A DNA stretch of 59,415 nucleotides from Microthrixaceae bacterium (lineage in GTDB: Bacteria; Actinomycetota; Acidimicrobiia; Acidimicrobiales; Acidimicrobilacustridaceae), in assembly GCA_947449015.1 (NCBI GenBank), contig CANFQA010000012.1, positions 1 through 59,415 of the forward strand. Direction: 5' to 3'. Below the pieces are notes generated by a model. It did no database searches, was not told the origin of the DNA, and saw only the letters and a list, made by a program, of their open reading frames with translations. The position numbers were made by a program, and so were the translations under genes. How positions within the stretch are numbered: the first letter of the stretch is position 1; each line of letters begins with the position of its first letter. Positions 1 through 8,876 of the stretch are shown here, in pieces.

Positions 1-422
1 ACATTTGTGTCGCGGGCGACGAAGCCGATGCGTTGGTAGAGACGGTTGGCCGCCTCACGGCTCGGGCGGGAGGTGAGATCAACGGTCTTCGCGCCGAGTG
101 CACGAGCACGGTCGAGCGCATCTCGGTTGAGCGCTTCACCAACACCGCGCCCACGCGCTTCGCCATCCACCACAACATCCTCGATCCAGGCCCGCACCCC
201 AGTCGGGATGCGGAACCATGCAAGCGTGAGACTGCCGAGGATGGAGCCGCTGTCGGTATCAACCGCCAGCAACAAAATGCTCGCCGGCGAGTCAACGATG
301 GCGGCCAGTTCGGCCCAGGTCGGCGGCGGGTTCGACGAGGACAATTGCGGGGTGAGCAGTTCAAACGCCTCCACCAGCGCATCGGTCACTTCGGTAGCTT
401 CAACGATCTCCACTGCGGCCAT
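1..422 (-). CDS. GNAT-family N-acetyltransferase (C-terminus cut by window edge)
   Basis: The visible 140 codons translate to a GNAT fold. A conserved strand ending VVVDGEARGRGVGEAL holds the R-G-x-G acetyl-CoA pyrophosphate loop, followed by a helix and the late motif YQRIGF typical of acetyltransferases. The family moves an acetyl group from acetyl-CoA to an amine or protein N-terminus; the substrate cannot be read from sequence. The ATG at 422-420 sits 6 nt after a TACGCT box on the minus strand, so a leaderless start is likely. The 3' end lies beyond position 1. It is divergent from the PAC2 gene. Confidence 0.8.
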   Translation of the reverse strand, partial: MAAVEIVEATEVTDALVEAFELLTPQLSSSNPPPTWAELAAIVDSPASILLLAVDTDSGSILGSLTLAWFRIPTGVRAWIEDVVVDGEARGRGVGEALNRDALDRARALGAKTVDLTSRPSREAANRLYQRIGFVARDTN

Positions 423-428
423 CGGTCC

Positions 429-434
429 AGCGTA
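429..434 (-). promoter_or_regulatory. -10 box (TACGCT), leaderless GNAT start
   Basis: A TANNNT hexamer lies 6 nt before the ATG at 422. Transcription starting about 7 nt downstream would begin at the start codon. No Shine-Dalgarno sequence is visible. Confidence 0.5.
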
Positions 435-567
435 GGCAACGGATCACCTTTGGGCCGGCGCCCGCCGATGCGCACGCGAACGCCCACCTCAACCCCCAGC
501 CGAGCCCGCGCCCGATCCGAACCCTGCCCGAGCCGATTTCGACCGAAAGCCGAAGCCGGGACACCGG

Positions 568-573
568 TAGCCT
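568..573 (+). promoter_or_regulatory. -10 box (TAGCCT), leaderless PAC2 start
   Basis: A TANNNT hexamer lies 6 nt before ATG 580, the same geometry as many other genes in this window. Confidence 0.5.
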
Positions 574-579
574 GAGCAG

Positions 580-1449
580 ATGGCTGTTCCGTCCGGCGAC
601 TCACTTCCCCACTTGCGATGGTCCGACACCCCCGAGGTGTCGCAACCGGTGCTGCTCGTGGCCTTCGGTGGCTGGAACGATGCCGGAGATGCCGCCAGCA
701 CAGCCATCGATTACTTGATCGATGAGTGGGATACGAACGAGTTCGTCGATATCGATCCCGAAGAGTTCTTCGACTTCACCACCACCCGACCCGAGGTGCG
801 CATCGATCTCGGCGGCACCCGTCAGATCGAATGGCCGTCCAACGCGTTCCATTCCGGTCGGGTACCCAACACCGACATCGATGTCGTGCTCATGTCTGGC
901 ATCGAACCGCAACTGAAGTGGCGCACCTTCTGCGAACACGTCATCGGCGTCGCCAAGGCCATCGATGCCCGGCTCGTTGTCACGCTCGGCGCGCTCCTCG
1001 CCGAGGTACCGCACTCACGTCCGGTGTCAGTGTTCGGAACGGCATATGACGAAGCCACCGTCGACGCCCTTGATGTGCTGCCCTCGCGCTACGAAGGACC
1101 CACCGGCATCACCGGCGTGTTGCATGGGGCCTGCCGGGAGGCTGGCATCCGTTCAGCCGCGCTGTGGGCAGCAGTTCCCACCTATGTCCCCAACGCCACT
1201 TCGCCCAAGGCTGCACTCGCACTGATCCAACGAACCGCAAAGCTCATCGGCACCGAGATCGAAGCCACCGAGCTGAAGTTCGCCACCGACTCCTACGAAC
1301 ATCAGGTGTCGCAGCTGGTGGCCGAGGACGATGAGACCACCGACTACGTGGCGCAGCTCGAGAAACGTTTCGACGAGGAACCCGACTCGTTCACCGACGG
1401 CGAGAGCCTGGTTGATGAAGTCGAACGCTTTCTACGCGATCAAGATTGA
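580..1449 (+). CDS. PAC2 family protein
   Basis: The 289-residue protein matches the actinobacterial PAC2 (proteasome assembly chaperone-like) family. It has an N-terminal LLVAFGGWNDAGDAAS segment, a central VVTLGALLAEVPHSRPV segment and a late GPTGITGVL motif, then an acidic C-terminal tail. In eukaryotes and archaea PAC2-like proteins help assemble proteasomes. The bacterial role is not established, and no proteasome gene is in this window. The TAGCCT box 6 nt upstream supports the ATG. It converges on the NUDIX gene with 7 bp between stops. Confidence 0.85.
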   Translation: MAVPSGDSLPHLRWSDTPEVSQPVLLVAFGGWNDAGDAASTAIDYLIDEWDTNEFVDIDPEEFFDFTTTRPEVRIDLGGTRQIEWPSNAFHSGRVPNTDIDVVLMSGIEPQLKWRTFCEHVIGVAKAIDARLVVTLGALLAEVPHSRPVSVFGTAYDEATVDALDVLPSRYEGPTGITGVLHGACREAGIRSAALWAAVPTYVPNATSPKAALALIQRTAKLIGTEIEATELKFATDSYEHQVSQLVAEDDETTDYVAQLEKRFDEEPDSFTDGESLVDEVERFLRDQD

Positions 1450-1456
1450 CGAACGC

Positions 1457-2161
1457 TCAGTTCTCGTCAGTGAGATCGACCACGACGTGGTCACCTTCCC
1501 ACACCGGTGTGCGGGGGTGATCGAAGTGCACATCAACCGCAGCGCCACTGAACGCGTGACGGGCGAGTGGACCCCAGAGATCAGCACCCACTGCCATCTG
1601 CGGAAGATCATCGAGCGAGAACCAACCCACACCAGAGGTCTCGAGTGGATGCGCCTGCAATGAACCGCCAGTAGCCCGACAGTGGAACACCAGCGAATAG
1701 AGCGGAACGCTGGTGAAGCGACGCTGCAGACCGTCGTACACGGCGAGCAGTTGCAGCACCTCACAGTCGATGCCGGTCTCCTCGCTGACTTCCTTCACCG
1801 CAACCTCGGCCGGCGAATATCCGATGTCGGCCCAGCCGGTTGGGTACAGCCACACACCAGAATCGGATCGCTGCACCAGCAGGATCTCATCGGCATCGTT
1901 CTGCACGATGGCACCAACCGCGACCTTCGGGGTCTGATAGCCGGGCACGCCAACGCCCACCGACTTCATCCACTCGTGTACAAGATCATCAGGGTCGTAG
2001 GTGCTACCAGCAGCGACTCGCATATCGGCGGCAACGGCCAGCACCTCTTCGAAACGTTCCTGTTCATAAAGGCTCTGGGTGAAGCCAAGACCAGTTCGCG
2101 CAATACCGGCGAGTGCCTCGCTCCAACGGATCAGATCCTGCGGGGTGACCGAGTCGCTCAT
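1457..2161 (-). CDS. NUDIX hydrolase with N-terminal accessory domain
   Basis: The protein cleaves a nucleoside diphosphate linked to another moiety; the substrate is unknown. The NUDIX helix is visible as GYSPAEVAVKEVSEETG around residues 120-135. The WADIGYSPAE variant is that of the subfamily carrying an N-terminal NUDIX-associated domain, which the first ~70 residues fit. I chose ATG 2161 (MSDSV). In-frame ATG 2167 and TTG 2170 lie just upstream and neither has a clear Shine-Dalgarno. It follows glnD by 27 bp on the same strand and may be read through from the nitrogen operon, though a link to nitrogen control is only positional. Confidence 0.85.
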   Translation of the reverse strand: MSDSVTPQDLIRWSEALAGIARTGLGFTQSLYEQERFEEVLAVAADMRVAAGSTYDPDDLVHEWMKSVGVGVPGYQTPKVAVGAIVQNDADEILLVQRSDSGVWLYPTGWADIGYSPAEVAVKEVSEETGIDCEVLQLLAVYDGLQRRFTSVPLYSLVFHCRATGGSLQAHPLETSGVGWFSLDDLPQMAVGADLWGPLARHAFSGAAVDVHFDHPRTPVWEGDHVVVDLTDEN

Positions 2162-2188
2162 GAACATCAACGCTAGCGGCGAACCGGA

Positions 2189-4495
2189 TCAGCCGGCCGT
2201 GCCCTCGATGGCGAACAACAGTGCTCGCTTGATCTCATCGAGATACGCCTGATCGGTGATCTTCTCGCCGGAGGAATCACGCACGTAGAACGAGTCGACC
2301 GCAGCGGGGCCAAGGGTCTGGATCTTGGCCGAGGTGATGTCGAGATCGAGATCGTGGAACGCCCGCGTGATGCGCCACAGCACTCCCATGGAATCGGGGG
2401 CACGAACCTCGAACACCGTGGCTTCGCGCGACAACACGTTGTCGATGATGACCTCGGGATGCTTCACCAGTCCGGGAAGTCGACGGGGGCGGTAATAGGT
2501 GCGTCGACGCTCGGCAAGACGTGCCTCGAGGGCGAGACGTCCATCGAGACCCTTTTCCAGTTCGCGGATGACGTGATCCCAGTTGATCTCGGAATCGAAA
2601 TTGCTCTGCACCCGGAACTGTTCAAGCGCCATGCCAGTTCCATCGGAGTGAGCGGCCGCTTCGAGCACGGTGAGTCCGTTCAGCGAGAGCACACCGGCGA
2701 CACGGGCGAATAGACCCGGACGGTCGGGTGAAACAACAACGAGCTGATCTTCGACGCCTTCGAGGATGCGTCGGCGCTGTGCCAGGAGATCGCGCTGATA
2801 GGGGGAGGGGAATCCCGAATCGGTGGCGTCGGCCACCGAACCACCGGCGAGGACATGGGCCACTCGATCCACGAGGACCCCGACCAGTTCTTCTTTCCAG
2901 TTTCCCCATGCCGCCGGACCAGTGGCCAGCGAATCGGCTTCGGTAAGCGCGTCGAGCAGGCGTAGACAACGCAGATCGCCGACGGCCTCGGCCACATGCG
3001 CAATGGTTCCGTCATCGGAGAGGTCACGTCTCGTTGCCACATCGGGAAGAAGCAGGTGATGACGCACCATTTGCTGCAGGGCAATGGTGTCCTCCGCGTC
3101 GAAGCCCATACGAGGGGCGATCTCGGCCACAAGCTCGATACCAACATCGGTGTGATCGCCAGGACGACCCTTGCCAATGTCATGCAACAACGTGCCCACC
3201 ACCAGCAGATCTGGTCGATCAACACGATCGACGAGTGCTGCGGCATTGGCGGCCGCTTCGCAGAGATGACGATCGACAGTGAAGCGGTGATAGGCGTTGC
3301 GTTGCGGTCGACATCGGATGACTGCCCATTCAGGAAGGATCGGTTCCCACAGACCCTTCTGATCGAGTGTCTCCACGACTTCCACTGCAGGACGGCCGGC
3401 AAGGAACAGCTCGACGAACAACCGTCGAGCCTCATCAGGCCAGGGCTGCGGAATGGGCGCCGCATTCGTGAGGCGGCCGAGTGTGGCCCGATCAATGCGG
3501 GCATCAGCCTGGGCAGCGGCGACCGCGACGCGAAGCACAAGGAAGGGATCGGAGGACGGATCAGCCCCCGGCGCCAGAGTGACTGCGCCGTCCTCAAGCA
3601 GCACGCCAGCAGCAAGCTCCTTGTTGCGGGCCAGGCGACGCAAACGTGAGGGCGGCTCAAGGGCGAGTTCAACGCGAGCCCAGAGTTCGTCGCTGACCCA
3701 CGCAATGGTTCGCGCCGCAGCCGAAAGTTCAGCCATGAGGACATCGGAGTCCGGGAACCCGAGTGCCTCGGCGACTGCGTCCTGCTCCTCAAGAAGGAGG
3801 GTGTCGCTATGGCGACCGGTGCGACGATGCAGCTCCACACGGGCCGAAAGCACAAGTTCATAGGCGTCGCGTATGGCGTCATCGTCGCCAGGCAACAGCG
3901 GTGTACCAGCGAGTTCAGCCCAGCGGATGCCATGCACATCGCGCATGCCGCCGCGACCATCTTTGAGATCAGGTTCGAGTAGGAACGCCACTTCCCCAGC
4001 CTGACGATGACGTTCGATGATGCGCTCGTCGAGCTCGGCGAGCCAGCGCTTGGAGCGCTTCTGCCAAGCAGCAAGACCTTTTTCGCTCAGCTCACGGGCA
4101 AGGGATTCATCTCCGGCGAGGAACCGAACCGACAACACAGCGGTGGCGGTATCGAGATCATCGGAGGCCAGGGCAATGGTCTCCTTGACTGTGCGAACGG
4201 CATGGCCGAGCTTGATGCCCTGATCCCAGATTGGGTACCAAATGCGCTCGGCCAATTCGGCGACATCGAGACCGGAATCGTGAATCAAATAGACATCGAT
4301 ATCGCTTCCCGGTGACAACTCAGCGCGGCCATAGCCACCGACCGCCACAAGCGCCGCACCCTTCGAAGGCGGGCCAGACGCGTTCCACAACTCAATGATC
4401 CACTCATCAACCAGCGCCGCGAGTGCTCGGCAGAACACAAACCCGCGAACGGACACATTGTCGAGAAGGGCTCGTCGATCGAGTTGGGGGGTCAT
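2189..4495 (-). CDS. glnD: Bifunctional [protein-PII] uridylyltransferase / uridylyl-removing enzyme GlnD
   Basis: GlnD senses glutamine and adds or removes UMP (AMP in some actinobacteria) on PII. The 768-residue chain has the family order: a nucleotidyltransferase domain with GGYGRAELSPGSDIDV at 53-68 carrying the metal-binding D65 and D67; an HD domain with LLHDIGKGRPGDHTDVG near 435; and two C-terminal ACT domains (about 590-660 and 700-768) for glutamine sensing. A GGAGACGGCG stretch before ATG 4495 can serve as ribosome binding site. The gene lies 33 bp after glnB, its substrate gene, in the same operon. Confidence 0.97.
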   Translation of the reverse strand: MTPQLDRRALLDNVSVRGFVFCRALAALVDEWIIELWNASGPPSKGAALVAVGGYGRAELSPGSDIDVYLIHDSGLDVAELAERIWYPIWDQGIKLGHAVRTVKETIALASDDLDTATAVLSVRFLAGDESLARELSEKGLAAWQKRSKRWLAELDERIIERHRQAGEVAFLLEPDLKDGRGGMRDVHGIRWAELAGTPLLPGDDDAIRDAYELVLSARVELHRRTGRHSDTLLLEEQDAVAEALGFPDSDVLMAELSAAARTIAWVSDELWARVELALEPPSRLRRLARNKELAAGVLLEDGAVTLAPGADPSSDPFLVLRVAVAAAQADARIDRATLGRLTNAAPIPQPWPDEARRLFVELFLAGRPAVEVVETLDQKGLWEPILPEWAVIRCRPQRNAYHRFTVDRHLCEAAANAAALVDRVDRPDLLVVGTLLHDIGKGRPGDHTDVGIELVAEIAPRMGFDAEDTIALQQMVRHHLLLPDVATRRDLSDDGTIAHVAEAVGDLRCLRLLDALTEADSLATGPAAWGNWKEELVGVLVDRVAHVLAGGSVADATDSGFPSPYQRDLLAQRRRILEGVEDQLVVVSPDRPGLFARVAGVLSLNGLTVLEAAAHSDGTGMALEQFRVQSNFDSEINWDHVIRELEKGLDGRLALEARLAERRRTYYRPRRLPGLVKHPEVIIDNVLSREATVFEVRAPDSMGVLWRITRAFHDLDLDITSAKIQTLGPAAVDSFYVRDSSGEKITDQAYLDEIKRALLFAIEGTAG

Positions 4496-4528
4496 CGCCG
4501 TCTCCGTGAGTGAGGGGACGGCGTCAGG

Positions 4529-6188
<1,660 letters not shown>

Positions 6189-6231
6189 GTTGTGTCCCCC
6201 GTGTGTCATCCCGGCTGTTCGTGATGCGAAG

Positions 6232-6237
6232 ACACTA
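6232..6237 (-). promoter_or_regulatory. Likely amtB -10 box (TAGTGT)
   Basis: A TANNNT hexamer lies 43 nt upstream of the preferred amtB ATG. It gives a leader long enough to hold the GGGGGA ribosome binding site, and it is immediately downstream of the CTGAC repeats. Confidence 0.45.
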
Positions 6238-6245
6238 GTCAGAAT

Positions 6246-6306
6246 CTGACCGGATACTGACTCTCACTGCGATCTCTTGTGGACACTTTTCTGACAACTA
6301 TCTGAC
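6246..6306 (-). promoter_or_regulatory. GlnR-like direct-repeat operator upstream of amtB
   Basis: CTGAC occurs at 6246, 6257, 6291 and 6302 on the plus strand. This makes two pairs, each with an 11-bp period, with the pairs 45 bp apart (about four helical turns). Each pair reads AC-N9-AC, the spacing described for the OmpR-family nitrogen regulator GlnR of actinobacteria. The first CTGAC also completes a 6-bp-arm inverted repeat at 6238-6250. The position just upstream of the -10 box and the nitrogen genes fit. The binding protein is inferred. Confidence 0.5.
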
Positions 6307-6322
6307 CAAAGTCAACTTCAGA

Positions 6323-6835
6323 TCAGCCTGCTGCGGCGCGTCGGCGGGCGAGATGCACATGGGCTTTCGCCGCGCCCCAGATAAGCCCGGGTTCGTGCAG
6401 CGCAGGGTCGATGTCCGCGAAGCTCGCCGGCCCGAGGTCGTAGACGTCGTCGGGGAACTGCGACTGCAGGAACTCATCTCGCGCCGCAGTCGGTACTCCT
6501 GCGGCGAGCAACACCTGGGTCGGGAACACCGCCGCGGACCGCAGCAGGGCCAGCGGTCCGGTGCGCTGCTCATCGATGTCGAGCGCCAGCAGAGCACGAA
6601 CTCGCCCACCGATCAGCTCGGTGGCCTCTGCGCCTGCCTGCTCGGCGGCATCACGCACCTCCTGCGGCGGGCGGCGAGTGAGTCGTTCCACATGCACTCG
6701 TTCAACACTTCGCCGCACCCATGGTCCGAGCGCGACGTCAATGGCATCAGCCAACACGGTCGCGTAGTCGGCGAGACGGCGGAGATCATCTCGTGATGGT
6801 CCAGCCGGTTGATTCTGAGGGTCGGGCTGCTCCAT
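6323..6835 (-). CDS. Conserved hypothetical protein
   Basis: The ~170-residue soluble protein has no signal peptide or membrane helix. It is helical and rich in Arg, Ala and Glu, with a run VERLTRRPPQEVRDAAEQAG about residue 50 and a Pro/Asp stretch FPDDVYDLGPASFADIDP near the end. I do not recognise a catalytic motif; the length and amino-acid use are those of a genuine gene. ATG 6835 is used here because a CACGAT hexamer lies 7 nt before it; an in-frame ATG at 6856 would add seven residues. The stop lies 16 bp from the outermost CTGAC repeat of the amtB control region. Confidence 0.65.
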   Translation of the reverse strand: MEQPDPQNQPAGPSRDDLRRLADYATVLADAIDVALGPWVRRSVERVHVERLTRRPPQEVRDAAEQAGAEATELIGGRVRALLALDIDEQRTGPLALLRSAAVFPTQVLLAAGVPTAARDEFLQSQFPDDVYDLGPASFADIDPALHEPGLIWGAAKAHVHLARRRAAAG

Positions 6836-6904
6836 AGACGCAATCGTGACGCACATGAGCCATCATTCGCTCATCGAACCAGCGACCCGACTCCGAACCG
6901 ACTG

Positions 6905-7207
6905 ATGCGCATCCGGGTTCTCTCAGTGTTCGAGCACGTCGTGTACCACTGCTGGGTGGTCGATCCGGTCGACCCGGAGCGTCCCATGCTGGAGGTCGAC
7001 GCGCTCTTGCGTGATGGCGATGCCGATAGCGGCCCGCTGCTGTTGTCCATTGCCGATTACATCGCCATGGTCGGTGGCCTCGAGATCGCCCGGCCCTGTC
7101 TCGACCGATTCCGAGAAGATGGCCGAATCATCGATCACCTCGGAGTGGCACATCTGGCGTTCCCGTTATGGACTCCAGTGGTCGAACCGGACTCACAACC
7201 CGACTGA
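6905..7207 (+). CDS. Hypothetical protein, ~100 residues
   Basis: This is a small acidic soluble protein beginning MRIRVLSVFEHV, with no recognised domain. Its composition is natural and the opposite-strand reading is low-complexity, so coding on this strand is the better model. The start is uncertain: no TANNNT box or ribosome binding site is obvious before ATG 6905, and the frame stays open upstream to about 6809. It is divergent from the preceding hypothetical gene and is followed directly by the 15-bp tandem repeat array. Confidence 0.5.
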   Translation: MRIRVLSVFEHVVYHCWVVDPVDPERPMLEVDALLRDGDADSGPLLLSIADYIAMVGGLEIARPCLDRFREDGRIIDHLGVAHLAFPLWTPVVEPDSQPD

Positions 7208-7213
7208 TACCGC

Positions 7214-7302
7214 GAACGAATCAGCCCGAACGGATCAGCACCGAACGAAACAGCGCCGAACGAAACAGCGCCGAACGAATCAGCAACGAACAAATCAGCG
7301 CC
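7214..7302. repeat. 15-bp tandem repeat array, six units
   Basis: Units resemble GAACGAATCAGCGCC and start at 7214, 7228, 7243, 7258, 7273 and 7288. The first unit is 14 bp and the rest are 15 bp with one to three differences. The array fills the gap between the stop at 7207 and the convergent larE stop at 7321. It begins 7 bp after the stop codon. Confidence 0.95.
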
Positions 7303-7320
7303 GATGGGCGCTGGCGTCGG

Positions 7321-8160
7321 TCAGTCGTGCAGTGCGTTGTTGAGATTGCCTGAGCGCAGTCCCTCAAGATCGAGAGTGACATAGCGGTATCCGACGCCGA
7401 TCACTGCGGTGATCACCGCATCACGATGATCGAGGATGGCACCGAGTTGATCGATCGGGACTTCGATTCGTGCGGTGTCGTCATAGTGGCGCACACGCAG
7501 CTCAATGAACCCGAGTGCATGCAGCGCTGCTTCTGCTCGTTCGATGCGGGACAACACGCTCACCGATACCGAGGTTCCATAGGGAACCCGTGAGGCAAGA
7601 CAGGCCGCCGCCGGTTTGTCCCAGGTGCGAAGCAACAATGCACGTGAGGCGGCACGAACCATGGGCTTGGTGAACCCTGCATCAACAAGCGGAAACTGCG
7701 CCCCGGCGTCGGCGGCAGCCCGTTGACCGGGGCGATGATCACCGAGATCATCGAGGTTCACGCCGAGAACCACCGTGGCGCCGGATTCGGCCGCCAAAGG
7801 GCCGACGACATCCATCAGTGCGGTCTTGCAATGAAAACACCGATCGCCGTCATTGCGTTGGTAGGCCGCGTCTTCAAGTTCGGTGGTCATCACCTCGGAC
7901 CAGCGAAGCTCCCACTCCTCGACCAGTGCGGCGCAATCATCACGCTCAAGGCCGGCTAACGAAGGTGACACAGCAGTGACCGCATGGCAGTTGTCGGCGC
8001 CGAGTGTGTCATGCGCGACATAGGCGAGAAACGCCGAGTCCGCGCCGCCGCTGAAGGCAACGACGACCCTACCCAGTTCGCGCAGCCGCGCTCTCAACCG
8101 TTCAAGGGCAACTTCAAGTTCGGCCGCGTCGATGCTGTCGATCGCCGCGAGCTCGGACAT
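7321..8160 (-). CDS. larE: ATP-dependent sacrificial sulfur transferase LarE family
   Basis: LarE donates sulfur from its own cysteine to build the nickel-pincer nucleotide cofactor of lactate racemase. The PP-loop reads VVAFSGGADSAFLAYVA (about 33-49), followed by RCFHCKTALMDVV, GVNLDDLGDHRPGQ and KPAAACLASRVPYGTSV, whose Cys is the expected sacrificial residue. At 279 residues it is the usual length. ATG 8160 (MSELAAID) is 4 bp after hemQ, so the two are likely cotranscribed. No larA, larB or larC is in the window; orphan LarE-like proteins are common and may serve another sulfur-transfer role. Confidence 0.88.
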   Translation of the reverse strand: MSELAAIDSIDAAELEVALERLRARLRELGRVVVAFSGGADSAFLAYVAHDTLGADNCHAVTAVSPSLAGLERDDCAALVEEWELRWSEVMTTELEDAAYQRNDGDRCFHCKTALMDVVGPLAAESGATVVLGVNLDDLGDHRPGQRAAADAGAQFPLVDAGFTKPMVRAASRALLLRTWDKPAAACLASRVPYGTSVSVSVLSRIERAEAALHALGFIELRVRHYDDTARIEVPIDQLGAILDHRDAVITAVIGVGYRYVTLDLEGLRSGNLNNALHD

Positions 8161-8164
8161 TGAC

Positions 8165-8848
8165 TCAGTCGATGCCGAGTTGGGTGAGCACCGCATCAAC
8201 CGGTGCCACCATGCCCGTGTAAAACGGACCGAACTCGGCATACAGCGCAGATGCCTTATCGAAGCGCATCGTGTAGACGACCTCTTTGAGGTCATCGGGA
8301 GCGGTGGCGAACAGGGTGACGCCCCACTCGTAATCATCAAGACCAGTGGAGCCAGTGACAACCTGGATGACACGACCGGCGAATGTGCGACCCGATGCGC
8401 CGTGTTCGTACATCATCTCTTTACGGTCGTCGTAGGGCAGCGTGAACCAGTTGTTCACATCACCGCGCTGCTTCGACATCGGATAGAAGCACCATGCCGG
8501 CTTGTCCTGCGGCGGAAGCACGGGGGTGAGTCGGGCCGAGCGCATTGGCTCAGGAACGCCCTGTGCGTACTCCGACAATTCGGTGAGCGACACATACGAG
8601 TCGACCACTTCGAGACCGGCGTTCTGGATAGCCGCCTGAAGACGACGGATGTTCCAGAGGTCAGGACCGACAATCATGAAGGCAAGGTCGGCTTTATGGC
8701 CGAGGATGGCGACGGTGACCACCTGGTCACCCTCAGCCTGGGCCTTTTGCACGGCAGCGACAATGGACTCAGCATCAGCCAGCGGTGTCACCTTGCAGAA
8801 CAGGTGCACCACGGCGAGGCCAACGGAGGGGGAAACGGCGTCAGTCAC
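8165..8848 (-). CDS. hemQ: Coproheme decarboxylase HemQ (chlorite dismutase-like)
   Basis: HemQ converts iron-coproporphyrin III to heme b, the last step of the coproporphyrin-dependent heme pathway of actinobacteria and firmicutes. Recognisable segments are the dimeric ferredoxin-like FMIVGPDLWNIRRLQ, the MSKQRGDVNNWFTLPYDDR region, HGASGRTFAGRV and DYEWGVTLF. No acid-rich or membrane insertion is seen. I set the start at GTG 8848 because a TAGACT box lies 7 nt upstream, fitting a leaderless transcript; GTG 8854 is the alternative. The gene precedes larE by 4 bp and follows the molybdopterin oxidoreductase. Confidence 0.92.
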   Translation of the reverse strand: MTDAVSPSVGLAVVHLFCKVTPLADAESIVAAVQKAQAEGDQVVTVAILGHKADLAFMIVGPDLWNIRRLQAAIQNAGLEVVDSYVSLTELSEYAQGVPEPMRSARLTPVLPPQDKPAWCFYPMSKQRGDVNNWFTLPYDDRKEMMYEHGASGRTFAGRVIQVVTGSTGLDDYEWGVTLFATAPDDLKEVVYTMRFDKASALYAEFGPFYTGMVAPVDAVLTQLGID

Positions 8849-8855
8849 GATCACG

Positions 8856-8861
8856 AGTCTA
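8856..8861 (-). promoter_or_regulatory. -10 box (TAGACT) of hemQ
   Basis: The box lies 7 nt before GTG 8848 and only 1 nt before the alternative GTG 8854. The spacing decides the start in favour of 8848. Confidence 0.45.
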
Positions 8862-8876
8862 CGGGACTCGACTCGA

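Noticed and set aside
436-567. Possible small gene between the GNAT and PAC2 genes
   Set aside because: Open frames exist but they overlap both neighbours, lack start signals and have no recognisable composition; I see only the two divergent promoters here.
2680-4074. 464-codon minus-strand frame within glnD
   Set aside because: Out-of-frame shadow of glnD with Ser/Arg/Cys-rich junk composition.
7168-7353. Plus-strand peptide with five-residue repeats over the 15-bp array
   Set aside because: No start signal, frame differs from the upstream gene, and it runs into larE; the DNA repeat explains it.
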